A DNA stretch of 5,090 nucleotides from an uncultured Collinsella sp. GTDB lineage: Bacteria > Actinomycetota > Coriobacteriia > Coriobacteriales > Coriobacteriaceae. Both the position numbers and the translations under genes were made by a program. The notes under the pieces were generated by a model. It was not told where the DNA came from, made no database searches, and worked only from the letters and a program-made list of their open reading frames with translations. Location of the stretch: assembly GCA_900555225.1 (NCBI GenBank), contig USKL01000135.1, forward strand, positions 1 through 5,090, in the 5' to 3' direction. Positions within the stretch are counted from its first letter, which is position 1. Each line of letters opens with the position of its first letter. Of the stretch, positions 1 to 5,090 are shown in pieces.

Positions 1-249
1 CGTGTTGCAGGCGATGACCATAATCTTGACGTCGTGCTTCGACAGCCAACGGCCCGCCTGCAACGCAAACGAGCGCACCTCATCCTCGGTGCGCGTGCCG
101 TAGGGGCAGCGTTTGGTGTCGCCGAAGTAGTAGACGGACTCGCGCGGCAGCACCGTCGCGATGGCGCGCGCAACCGTCAGACCGCCCAAACCAGAATCGA
201 ACACGCCAATCGGGCGCGTGTCGCCTGTCGGATTCTCGATATCGGACAT
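1..249 (-). CDS. murI: Glutamate racemase, N-terminal 83 residues (cut by left window edge)
   Basis: This gene interconverts L- and D-glutamate in the cytoplasm and supplies the D-Glu that MurD adds to UDP-MurNAc-L-Ala. The reading frame is open from the ATG at 249 to the window edge. It shows the family signatures in order: IGVFDSGLGGLTV at residues 14-26 with the catalytic-type Asp18, YFGDTKRCPYGTR at 41-53, and VIACNT at 78-83 with the first catalytic Cys81. The second catalytic Cys and the C-terminal domain lie outside the window. The start is supported by GGTG (255-258) five bases upstream, and the first strong homology begins about a dozen residues in, as is usual. The gene follows the HAD phosphatase gene by 51 bases with no visible terminator between them, so the two are probably co-transcribed. 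Nothing is missing or altered in the visible part. The assignment is very secure. Confidence 0.95.
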   Translation of the reverse strand, partial: MSDIENPTGDTRPIGVFDSGLGGLTVARAIATVLPRESVYYFGDTKRCPYGTRTEDEVRSFALQAGRWLSKHDVKIMVIACNT

Positions 250-300
250 TACCTCACCAGTCTCTCTCGAAAAGACATGTCCAAGTGCGGCGACGCCGCG

Positions 301-1212
301 CTACGAACGCGCCGCGACCAGCAGCTCTGCCGTCGCCGCCCAACCGTCGACAATTTTGCCGCGCGTAACGAAAGCGTTCTCGCAAGCAGCCAGGAACTCG
401 GGCGCACCGGCGCTCGTCAGGCCATTCTCGACCAGGCAGAACGTGCCCACGTGATCGGCCATGTAGAAGTCGGACTCGGAATCGCCGAGCGCGAGCGTCT
501 CCTCGCGCTCGATCCCCAGGTGCTCGCAGAAGCGCGCGATGGCAACGCCCTTGTTGAGGCCGGCGGGATTGATGTTAAACGCGCGACCGTCCTCGACGCG
601 ATCGAGCTCGAGCGTCGTCGGCTTGGACAGATGCGTCAGGTGACCGTTACAGGCCCACACCAGGCCGCAGCCGGCCTCGTCCAGGATGGCCTGGACCTCA
701 TTGTCGGGCACATCGCCGCGCATGCCGACGGTGACCTCGCGGTACTTGTAGCCGGTCGACATGTCGTTGTGATACTCGATCTTGTGCGGCCAGCGGGCAA
801 GAATCTTCTCGCACACGCCGGTCTGCTCGATCACCTGGTGCGGAGTAAGGCCGCAGGCGGGGTCGTAAGGCATGTCGCCAGTCAGATACTCCCAATCGTT
901 GGCTTTGAGGTCGTACATGACCAGGCCGCCCATCTCACCAATGTAGGAGTTGAGGCCGAGCACGCGCGCGTCCTCGTGGATCATGGTACGGTTGCGGCCC
1001 GAGGTGGGAACCACCTGAATGCCAGCGCGAGCGAGCGCCACGACGGCCTCGACGAGTTTGGTCGAGGGGTTGTCGTCGTTGTCGCGCAGCACGCACGAGC
1101 CGGGCGCGAGCATCGTGGCATCCAGGTCGGTAAAGACGTACTTGACCTTGGCCAAGCGCTCGCGCATCTCGCCCGAAAGCTCGGCAACGGTCGGCAAGGT
1201 GTTGTGGGACAT
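301..1212 (-). CDS. HAD-superfamily (IIB/Cof-like) phosphatase, substrate unknown
   Basis: The 303-residue product carries all four HAD motifs. Motif I is DLDAT (Asp29 nucleophile, Asp31 acid/base), motif II is VVPTSGR (Thr70/Ser71), motif III is Lys221 in LNKG, and motif IV is GDSESD at 243-248. The large segment between motifs II and III (about residues 90-205) is the cap, placed and sized as in type IIB enzymes such as Cof, sucrose-phosphate phosphatase and mannosyl-3-phosphoglycerate phosphatase. A magnesium-dependent cytosolic phosphomonoesterase is the safe call; the substrate is not readable. The first motif has Ala where many relatives have Gly (DxDGT). An in-frame ATG at 1254 would add 14 residues but has no ribosome binding site, whereas the ATG at 1212 has GGAG at 1218-1221 with a five-base spacer, so I chose 1212. 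The gene lies between murE and murI, which suggests but does not prove a link to cell-wall or sugar-phosphate metabolism. Confidence 0.88.
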   Translation of the reverse strand: MSHNTLPTVAELSGEMRERLAKVKYVFTDLDATMLAPGSCVLRDNDDNPSTKLVEAVVALARAGIQVVPTSGRNRTMIHEDARVLGLNSYIGEMGGLVMYDLKANDWEYLTGDMPYDPACGLTPHQVIEQTGVCEKILARWPHKIEYHNDMSTGYKYREVTVGMRGDVPDNEVQAILDEAGCGLVWACNGHLTHLSKPTTLELDRVEDGRAFNINPAGLNKGVAIARFCEHLGIEREETLALGDSESDFYMADHVGTFCLVENGLTSAGAPEFLAACENAFVTRGKIVDGWAATAELLVAARS

Positions 1213-1217
1213 GGTTA

Positions 1218-1221
1218 CTCC
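1218..1221 (-). promoter_or_regulatory. Ribosome binding site that sets the HAD phosphatase start
   Basis: GGAG on the minus strand lies five bases before the ATG at 1212. The alternative in-frame ATG at 1254 is preceded by a C- and A-rich stretch with no Shine-Dalgarno match. The 14 extra residues of the longer form (MPSKSKPFYVNGVT) also lie well before the first conserved motif. This decides for the shorter 303-residue protein. Confidence 0.75.
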
Positions 1222-1277
1222 GTTTACGTAGAAGGGTTTGGACTTGGACGGCATGTTTTGATTGAGGGAACACGCTT

Positions 1278-1310
1278 ATGGCGACAGCGCACTCAGGGCG
1301 CCGCCGCCAT
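1278..1310 (-). other. GC-rich hairpin just after murE, possible weak terminator or attenuator
   Basis: Two 13-base arms (1298-1310 and 1278-1290) can pair with a seven-base loop (1291-1297). In minus-strand RNA all 13 positions pair, two as G-U wobbles. In plus-strand RNA the same two positions would be A-C mismatches, so the structure is better formed on the transcript of murE. It begins nine bases after the murE stop codon. The bases that follow (AAGCGTG) contain no U-tract, so it is not a canonical intrinsic terminator. It could protect the 3' end of a processed mRNA or partly attenuate read-through into the phosphatase gene, which has no clear promoter of its own. Confidence 0.5.
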
Positions 1311-1319
1311 CATGGTTCA

Positions 1320-2240
1320 TTAGTCAAACTGGGTAACATCGATTAGGCGATTGGCCAGCGAAAGGTCGCTCTCGATGGGCACGAACTCGTCGCCCACGTG
1401 CATGAGCTCCTCGTCACCCTTTGCCAGCAGCAAGACAATGGTGGGAGCATCGGGGTTGACGTACTCCTCGCGCGCCGCCTTGAACGCCGCATGCACAGCG
1501 GCTTCGCGGTCGAGGATGATCTTGTTCGGCGTATCGTCGGGAACATGCTCGGCAAGCTCGCGACAGACCTTCATCGGGTCCTCGTGAGCTGGATCCTCGT
1601 TCGTAAAGATCATCAGGTCGGAATACGGTGCGGCCTCGCGTGGCAATTGCTCGCGGCGCTCCTGCGCCTTGCCGCCGGCGGCGCCAAACAGCGCAATGAC
1701 GGGGCTAGCGGGAAACGCGCGCTTGACCGACGAGAAAAGCGAACGGAACGAAAGCTGGTTGTGCGCATAGTCAACGACGCAGATCACGCGGCCGTCCTTC
1801 GACTCCACGACCTCCATGCGGCCCGGCACACGCAGTTTGGAGAGGCCCTTCTTGATAGCCTCGATACCGATGCCGATCTCGCGCGCAGCGGCGATAGCGA
1901 CCAGCGCGTTTTCCACGTTAAAGTCGCCCGCGATACCCAGCAGGACCTTCTCCCCCGCCTCGGGCTCGTCGGCGCTCATGCCGTGCAAGTTGAACTCGAT
2001 GTTAAAGCCGAGCATGCGGACATCGCTCGCCCACAGGCTTGCCTCGGGATGCTCGACGCCAACGGTCACCAAGCGCTCGGCCGTCGACGCTGCCTCTAGC
2101 ACACGGTCAACCTCATCGGTGCCCAGATTCACCACGGCGGTCTTTGCCTGGTCAAAGATCCTAAGCTTGCTCTCAAAATAATCCTCAAACGTGGGTGTTC
2201 GATCGGCGAGATGTGGTCGCGGCCGATGTTGAGGAAGCAC
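1320..2240 (-). CDS. murE: MurE C-terminal fragment: rest of central domain and amino-acid binding domain
   Basis: The homologous part starts at Thr-Phe-Glu-Asp near 2192; the 16 residues read from the GTG at 2238-2240 are an out-of-frame overlap with the first fragment, and no ribosome binding site precedes that GTG, so independent translation is doubtful. In restored full-length numbering it carries the FESKLRIF loop with the carbamylated-type Lys239, VPGRMEVV at 351-358 opening the third domain, DYAHNQLSF at 371-379, FGAAGGK at 399-405, the amino-acid specificity loop TNEDPAHEDP at 427-436, and AKGDEE at 487-492 in place of the usual GKGHE. The DNPR tetrapeptide of diaminopimelate-adding MurE is absent, which points to a lysine- or ornithine-type enzyme. 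The stop is at 1320-1322, followed by a hairpin. Confidence 0.83.
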   Translation of the reverse strand: MLPQHRPRPHLADRTPTFEDYFESKLRIFDQAKTAVVNLGTDEVDRVLEAASTAERLVTVGVEHPEASLWASDVRMLGFNIEFNLHGMSADEPEAGEKVLLGIAGDFNVENALVAIAAAREIGIGIEAIKKGLSKLRVPGRMEVVESKDGRVICVVDYAHNQLSFRSLFSSVKRAFPASPVIALFGAAGGKAQERREQLPREAAPYSDLMIFTNEDPAHEDPMKVCRELAEHVPDDTPNKIILDREAAVHAAFKAAREEYVNPDAPTIVLLLAKGDEELMHVGDEFVPIESDLSLANRLIDVTQFD

Positions 2241-2881
2241 GCCACGTCAAACGGCAGATTCTCGACGCGTTGGTACTTGAGCGCCTGGCTCGAGACCTCC
2301 ATGACCATGGACTGGCGACCGGACGTGCGGCAGTTGGCGATATGGCGCCAAACCTCGGGGGCCTCGGGCGTGGTGTTGGTGCTCTCGTAGCACTCGATAC
2401 CATCGTCGGTACTCACCGAGCCGATCATGCCGCAGGACTCGCCCGCCGCCTTGATGATGGACTGGAGCATAAAAGCGGCCGTGGTCTTTCCCTTGGTGCC
2501 GGTGATGCCCACGATCTTGACGTCGTGGTCGGGACGGTCGTAGACCTCCGGCGGCAACAGGGCCATGGCCGTGCGAACACTATCAACAACCAGCATCGCA
2601 GCACCGCTCTCCTGCGCCAGCGGCTCCAGAGACTCGACCAGCGACTCCTCGCACACAAATGCGACGGCGCCCGCATCGAGCGCCATGCTCAAAAACGCGG
2701 GCTTAAAGGCAGCACCTTTGCAAAAGAATACGTCACCTGCCGAGACCGCGCGCGAATCAAACGAGCAGCCGGTCACGGCGCGCTCGTCAACCTGCTCTGA
2801 TGCGCGCAGCTCGCCGCACACATCGAGAAGCTTGGCAAGCGTATCGACCGTGGTCACGGTCGCGGAATCCGAATGGTGCAT
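2129..2881 (-). CDS. murE: MurE N-terminal fragment: substrate-binding domain and ATP-binding P-loop
   Basis: This frame encodes 250 residues, of which the first 230 are MurE and the last 20 (from RLRII) are out-of-frame nonsense after the shift. Residues about 25-110 form the N-terminal UDP-MurNAc binding domain, including the family-typical CSFDSRAVSAGDVFF at 39-53. The Mur ligase central domain follows with the ATP loop GITGTKGKTT at 125-134, the STNTTPEAPEV region at 167-177, MEVSSQAL at 194-201 with the metal-binding-type Glu195, and NIGRDHIS at 218-225. The ATG at 2881 has AGGTG (2886-2890) four bases upstream and a promoter candidate just before it. On its own the fragment lacks the carbamylated lysine and the whole C-terminal ligand-binding domain, so it should have no ligase activity. 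Confidence 0.85.
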   Translation of the reverse strand: MHHSDSATVTTVDTLAKLLDVCGELRASEQVDERAVTGCSFDSRAVSAGDVFFCKGAAFKPAFLSMALDAGAVAFVCEESLVESLEPLAQESGAAMLVVDSVRTAMALLPPEVYDRPDHDVKIVGITGTKGKTTAAFMLQSIIKAAGESCGMIGSVSTDDGIECYESTNTTPEAPEVWRHIANCRTSGRQSMVMEVSSQALKYQRVENLPFDVACFLNIGRDHISPIEHPRLRIILRASLGSLTRQRPPW

Positions 2882-2885
2882 CTTT

Positions 2886-2890
2886 CACCT
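2886..2890 (-). promoter_or_regulatory. Ribosome binding site of murE
   Basis: AGGTG on the minus strand precedes the ATG at 2881 by four bases. It is the only purine-rich Shine-Dalgarno match near the start and fits with the candidate transcription start about 28 bases upstream of the codon. Confidence 0.6.
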
Positions 2891-2915
2891 TTCTCAGCCA
2901 TTTGGCAGGGACGGT

Positions 2916-2944
2916 TTTATAGTAACTGAAACGCACCCACGCAA
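2916..2944 (-). promoter_or_regulatory. Candidate housekeeping promoter of murE
   Basis: On the minus strand a TTGCGT -35 (2939-2944, three of six consensus bases) is spaced 17 bases from a TATAAA -10 (2916-2921, five of six). Transcription would start near 2909, giving a leader of about 28 bases before murE. The -35 shares bases 2943-2944 with the T-run of the asnB terminator, so termination and re-initiation are packed into about 50 bases. The -10 and spacing are good and the -35 is weak; the call is inference from sequence only. Confidence 0.6.
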
Positions 2945-2967
2945 AAACGGCTCCCGGAGGAGCCGTT
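2943..2967 (-). terminator. Intrinsic terminator after asnB
   Basis: AACGGCTCC (2959-2967) pairs perfectly over nine bases with GGAGCCGTT (2946-2954) around the four-base loop TCCG. The stem runs straight into T's, giving five in a row (2943-2947) on the minus strand. It lies 25 bases beyond the asnB stop codon and should end the asnB transcript, separating it from murE. Confidence 0.9.
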
Positions 2968-2992
2968 ACGCGCAGGCGTTCGTAAGCCGAGG

Positions 2993-4873
2993 CTAGGCAG
3001 CCTGAACAGCGGGCTGGTCCTCGTCGATAAAGAAGCGCTTGTACCACACTAGGAACACGAGCGGCGTATAGATCTTGCGCTGGAAATCGCCCTTGCCCGC
3101 AAAGTGCAGATCGAGCAGGTGCATGAGCTCGTCGGTATTGAAGAACTCGCTTGCCCACGGCGCGGTGAAGTACTCCTTGACATAGTCGTACCACTTTTGC
3201 TCGCGCAGCCAGTAGACAATCGGCACCGGGAAGCCCACCTTGGGACGGGTGGCCCACTCATCGGGCAGCGACTTGTTGGCAGCGTGGCGGAGTACCTGCT
3301 TGTTGCCGTTCTCGTTGATGCGGTAGCGATCGGGAATGTGCTCGGCGAACTCCATGACTTTGCGGTCCAGGAAGGGCACGCGCAGCTCCAGCGAGTGCGC
3401 CATGCACATCTTGTCGGCCTTGAGCAGAATGTCGCCCGGGAGCCACATGTTCATGTCCAGGTACTGCTTCTTGACCAGTTCGGGCTGACCCTTCACGCGT
3501 GCGTAGATGGGTGCAGCGAGCTCAAAGGCGCCATCGCCGGTGTTGTACTCGGGCTTGAGTACGCCGTCGACCTCGCGCTCCGGCCATACCAGAGCCTGTC
3601 CCAGGAACGACTTCTCGGGGATCTCGGCACCCTTGACCAGGAAGTTATGTCCCTTGAAGTACGGCATATGCAGCGCCAGGTTACCGAGCGCGCGACGGAT
3701 GGGCAGCGGCACCATCTTTTTGTACTTGCGCACCGGGACCGTGTCCTCGTAGTAGGCGTAGCCGCCAAAGAGCTCGTCGGCGCCTTCGCCCGAAAGCACG
3801 ACGGTAACGTCCTTGCGGGCCATCTCGGCCAAGAACCACAGCGGCACGGAAGACAGGTTGGACTGCGGCTCGTCCATGTGATACTGGATGTCCTCGAGCG
3901 CACCGAAGAACTCGTCGGCGGTAATCATCTTGCGAACGTTCTCGACGCCGAGCTTATCGGAAAGTTCCTTGGCGTAGTTGGTCTCGTTGAAGTTCTTGTA
4001 GTCAAAGCCCACCGAGAAGGTCTTGTCGGGCATGAGGCAAGCGGCGATGTAGCTGGAGTCGACGCCACCGGAGAGGAACGACGCGACCTTGACGTCGGCG
4101 ATGCGATGGGCCTCGACACTCTCGTGCACGACCTCGTCCAGCTCATCGACATACTCTTCGAACGGCTTCTCGACGGCAGAGTAATCGCAATCCCAGTAGC
4201 GCTCGATGTTCATCTTGCCGGTCGGGATATCGACGGTAAAGTAGTGCGCCGGCGGCAGCTTGTAGACACCCTCGAAGAAGGTCTCCTCAGTCGCCGAATA
4301 CTGCAGCGTCATGTACGGACGCAGAGCCTTTTTGTTGACCGCCTTGTGGAAGTGCGGGTAGTCCAGGAAGCTCTTGATCTCGGAACCAAAGAGCACGCCC
4401 GGAGCGCCGTCGCCCGCATCGGCCATGGGATAGTAGTAGAGCGGCTTGATGCCAAAGATGTCGCGGGCGCCAAAAAGCTTGTTCTTCTTTTTGTCCCAGA
4501 TGACGAAGGCGTACATACCGCGCAGACGATCGAGTACGGCCTCGCCCCACTCCTCGTAGCCGTGCAGGAGGCTCTCGGTGTCGGCGCCGCAGTGGAACTT
4601 GTAGCCCTTGGCCTCGAGCTCGGAACGGAGTTCTTGGAAGTTGTAGATCTCGCCGTTGAAGACAATGACGACGCTGCCGTCCTCATTGGCCATGGGCTGA
4701 GCGCCGGCCTCGGTCAGGTCGAGGATCGACAGGCGGCGGAAGCCCAGGGCAACGCGGCCGTCGATAAACTGACCGCCCATGTCGGGACCGCGATGGACGA
4801 TGCGGTCCATCATCTTGGTGAGCACCTCGGATTGGTTATCCGTCCCACCGACAAAACCGACAAAACCGCACAT
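2993..4873 (-). CDS. asnB: Glutamine-hydrolysing asparagine synthase (AsnB-type amidotransferase)
   Basis: The 626-residue product is a complete class II amidotransferase. The N-terminal glutaminase domain (about 2-190) begins with the catalytic Cys2 in MCGFVGF and carries Arg47 in FRRLSI, NGE at 73-75 and Asp98 in GADTE, the glutamine-binding residues of the family. The synthetase domain (about 240-600) has the PP-loop SGGVDSS at 268-274, DEP at 334-336, SGEGADELFGGY at 361-372 and LELRVPFLDR at 495-504. It would use glutamine nitrogen and ATP to amidate aspartate in the cytoplasm. The length matches the 600-650 residue Gram-positive branch, which also contains enzymes that amidate peptidoglycan precursors (LtsA of Corynebacterium, AsnB1 of Lactobacillus plantarum). 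The neighbours murE and murI leave that role open, although a terminator separates this transcript from them. The start has AGAGGGG at 4881-4887, seven bases upstream, and the mature protein needs Cys directly after Met, which fixes it. Confidence 0.95.
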   Translation of the reverse strand: MCGFVGFVGGTDNQSEVLTKMMDRIVHRGPDMGGQFIDGRVALGFRRLSILDLTEAGAQPMANEDGSVVIVFNGEIYNFQELRSELEAKGYKFHCGADTESLLHGYEEWGEAVLDRLRGMYAFVIWDKKKNKLFGARDIFGIKPLYYYPMADAGDGAPGVLFGSEIKSFLDYPHFHKAVNKKALRPYMTLQYSATEETFFEGVYKLPPAHYFTVDIPTGKMNIERYWDCDYSAVEKPFEEYVDELDEVVHESVEAHRIADVKVASFLSGGVDSSYIAACLMPDKTFSVGFDYKNFNETNYAKELSDKLGVENVRKMITADEFFGALEDIQYHMDEPQSNLSSVPLWFLAEMARKDVTVVLSGEGADELFGGYAYYEDTVPVRKYKKMVPLPIRRALGNLALHMPYFKGHNFLVKGAEIPEKSFLGQALVWPEREVDGVLKPEYNTGDGAFELAAPIYARVKGQPELVKKQYLDMNMWLPGDILLKADKMCMAHSLELRVPFLDRKVMEFAEHIPDRYRINENGNKQVLRHAANKSLPDEWATRPKVGFPVPIVYWLREQKWYDYVKEYFTAPWASEFFNTDELMHLLDLHFAGKGDFQRKIYTPLVFLVWYKRFFIDEDQPAVQAA

Positions 4874-4880
4874 ATACTAT

Positions 4881-4887
4881 CCCCTCT
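4881..4887 (-). promoter_or_regulatory. Ribosome binding site of asnB
   Basis: AGAGGGG on the minus strand sits seven bases before the ATG at 4873. Together with the required Met-Cys N-terminus it fixes the asnB start. Confidence 0.75.
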
Positions 4888-4924
4888 GCTGTTGCTGGGC
4901 ATCAAATCGAATCAGTAGCTTTTG

Positions 4925-4953
4925 AGTATACCCGAGGGCGTAAAGAGGGACGG
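4925..4953 (-). promoter_or_regulatory. Candidate asnB promoter
   Basis: A TATACT -10 (4925-4930, five of six consensus bases) on the minus strand would start transcription near 4918, leaving a leader of about 45 bases before asnB. The position 17 bases upstream (4948-4953, CCGTCC) is a poor -35, so the promoter may need an activator or be weak. The leader shows no T-box, riboswitch or leader peptide that I can recognise. Confidence 0.4.
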
Positions 4954-5022
4954 AATGTTCAGGCAATCTCAACTGAATCAGCTCCGCTGTGACACGCGCC
5001 AGTTACCTTTAATGGATATGAG

Positions 5023-5050
5023 GTGAATGAGGCGATTGTTTTGCTATACT
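5023..5050 (+). promoter_or_regulatory. Candidate tRNA promoter
   Basis: A TATACT -10 at 5045-5050 lies 11 bases before the first base of the tRNA, the usual arrangement for a stable-RNA promoter with a short leader removed by RNase P. The best -35 is GTGAAT at 5023-5028 with a 16-base spacer, matching three of six consensus bases. The -10 is convincing and the -35 weak. It fires away from the asnB promoter. Confidence 0.5.
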
Positions 5051-5060
5051 CTCTCCGCAC

Positions 5061-5090
5061 GGGCGATTGGCGCAACGGTTAGCGCAGGTG
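5061..5090 (+). tRNA. tRNA gene, 5' 30 bases only (cut by right window edge), isotype undetermined
   Basis: GGGCGAT at 5061-5067 fits a seven-base acceptor strand, TG fills positions 8-9, and GCGC (5070-5073), the loop AACGGTTA and GCGC (5082-5085) form a complete D-arm with the conserved GG and A of the D-loop. The following A and GGTG would be position 26 and the start of the anticodon stem. The anticodon, T-arm and 3' acceptor strand lie outside the window, so the isotype cannot be read. Confidence 0.85.

Larger units (their letters stand above)
1320..2881 (-). pseudogene. murE: UDP-N-acetylmuramyl-tripeptide synthetase (MurE), split by a one-base frameshift
   Basis: MurE is the cytoplasmic ATP-dependent ligase that adds the third amino acid of the stem peptide to UDP-MurNAc-L-Ala-D-Glu. 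Two overlapping frames together give one complete Mur ligase: residues 1-230 are read from 2881 and residues 231-520 continue in another frame to the stop at 1320. The junction is ISPIEHP|TFEDYFESK, exactly within the conserved stretch before the carbamylated-lysine loop. Adding one C to the CCC run (plus-strand GGG at 2193-2195) restores a single 520-residue reading frame, close to the usual MurE length of about 490-520. Both halves keep all their motifs and have no other stops. The lesion is therefore very recent, a sequence or assembly error, or, least likely, recoding. If it is real the gene is broken, which would demand another murE elsewhere because the step is essential. I call it a pseudogene provisionally. 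Confidence 0.75.

Noticed and set aside
34..1323. A 429-codon open frame on the plus strand opposite murI and the phosphatase gene
   Set aside because: It crosses two secure minus-strand genes and their intergenic space, has no recognisable motif, and has the low-complexity character of an antisense shadow.
1398..2099. A 233-codon open frame on the plus strand opposite the second half of murE
   Set aside because: It is antisense to strongly conserved Mur ligase sequence and shows no domain of its own.
2185..2205. Programmed ribosomal frameshifting in murE
   Set aside because: There is no canonical slippery heptamer, no obvious stimulatory structure or internal Shine-Dalgarno at the right spacing, and murE is not known as a recoded gene. 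It is kept only as a remote option in the frameshift finding.
2787..3257. A 156-codon minus-strand frame spanning the asnB end, the terminator and the murE start
   Set aside because: It overlaps two real genes out of frame and runs through an intrinsic terminator, so it is a chance frame.
3104..4918. A 604-codon open frame on the plus strand opposite asnB
   Set aside because: It lies fully antisense to asnB, which carries every catalytic motif of its family. The antisense product is rich in Val, Leu and His with no recognisable domain, as expected for a mirror frame of a GC-rich gene.
4906..4985. Two GAATCAG direct repeats and a five-base TTCAG/CTGAA inverted repeat between asnB and the tRNA
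   Set aside because: The matches are short, not placed as a clear operator relative to either promoter, and within chance expectation for this length.
5061..5090. An integration site (att) at the tRNA gene
   Set aside because: Only the 5' end of the tRNA is visible. Integrases usually use the 3' half, and no integrase or mobile gene is in the window.

Overview
This window reads as chromosomal DNA from a GC-rich Gram-positive actinobacterium. The protein style best resembles gut Coriobacteriia such as Collinsella; that is inference from recalled family resemblance, not a search. Every protein gene lies on the minus strand. The right edge holds the first 30 bases of a tRNA gene on the plus strand. 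I see no insertion sequence, CRISPR array, phage gene or other mobile element.

Right to left, which is the direction of transcription: a tRNA gene (5061 to edge) diverges from asnB across a 187-base intergenic region with a candidate promoter for each. asnB (4873-2993) encodes a complete glutamine-dependent asparagine synthase-type enzyme and ends at a strong intrinsic terminator (2943-2967). The U-tract side of that terminator overlaps the -35 element of a good promoter candidate for murE. murE (2881-1320) is a complete Mur ligase gene by content but is split by a one-base frameshift near 2193-2195. A GC-rich hairpin without a U-tract (1278-1310) follows its stop. Next is a HAD-superfamily phosphatase of unknown substrate (1212-301), then the first 83 codons of murI, glutamate racemase (249 to the left edge).

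Three genes point to cell-wall precursor supply: MurI makes D-glutamate, MurE adds the third residue of the stem peptide to UDP-MurNAc-L-Ala-D-Glu, and AsnB-type amidotransferases can either make asparagine or, in some Gram-positives, amidate peptidoglycan precursors. The HAD enzyme sits between murE and murI, 51 bases upstream of murI and probably co-transcribed with it; its substrate cannot be read from the sequence.

Most worth checking are the murE frameshift (real lesion, assembly error or recoding), the absence of the DNPR signature expected of diaminopimelate-adding MurE enzymes, and the true substrate of the AsnB protein. Nothing here clearly amounts to a previously undescribed system.
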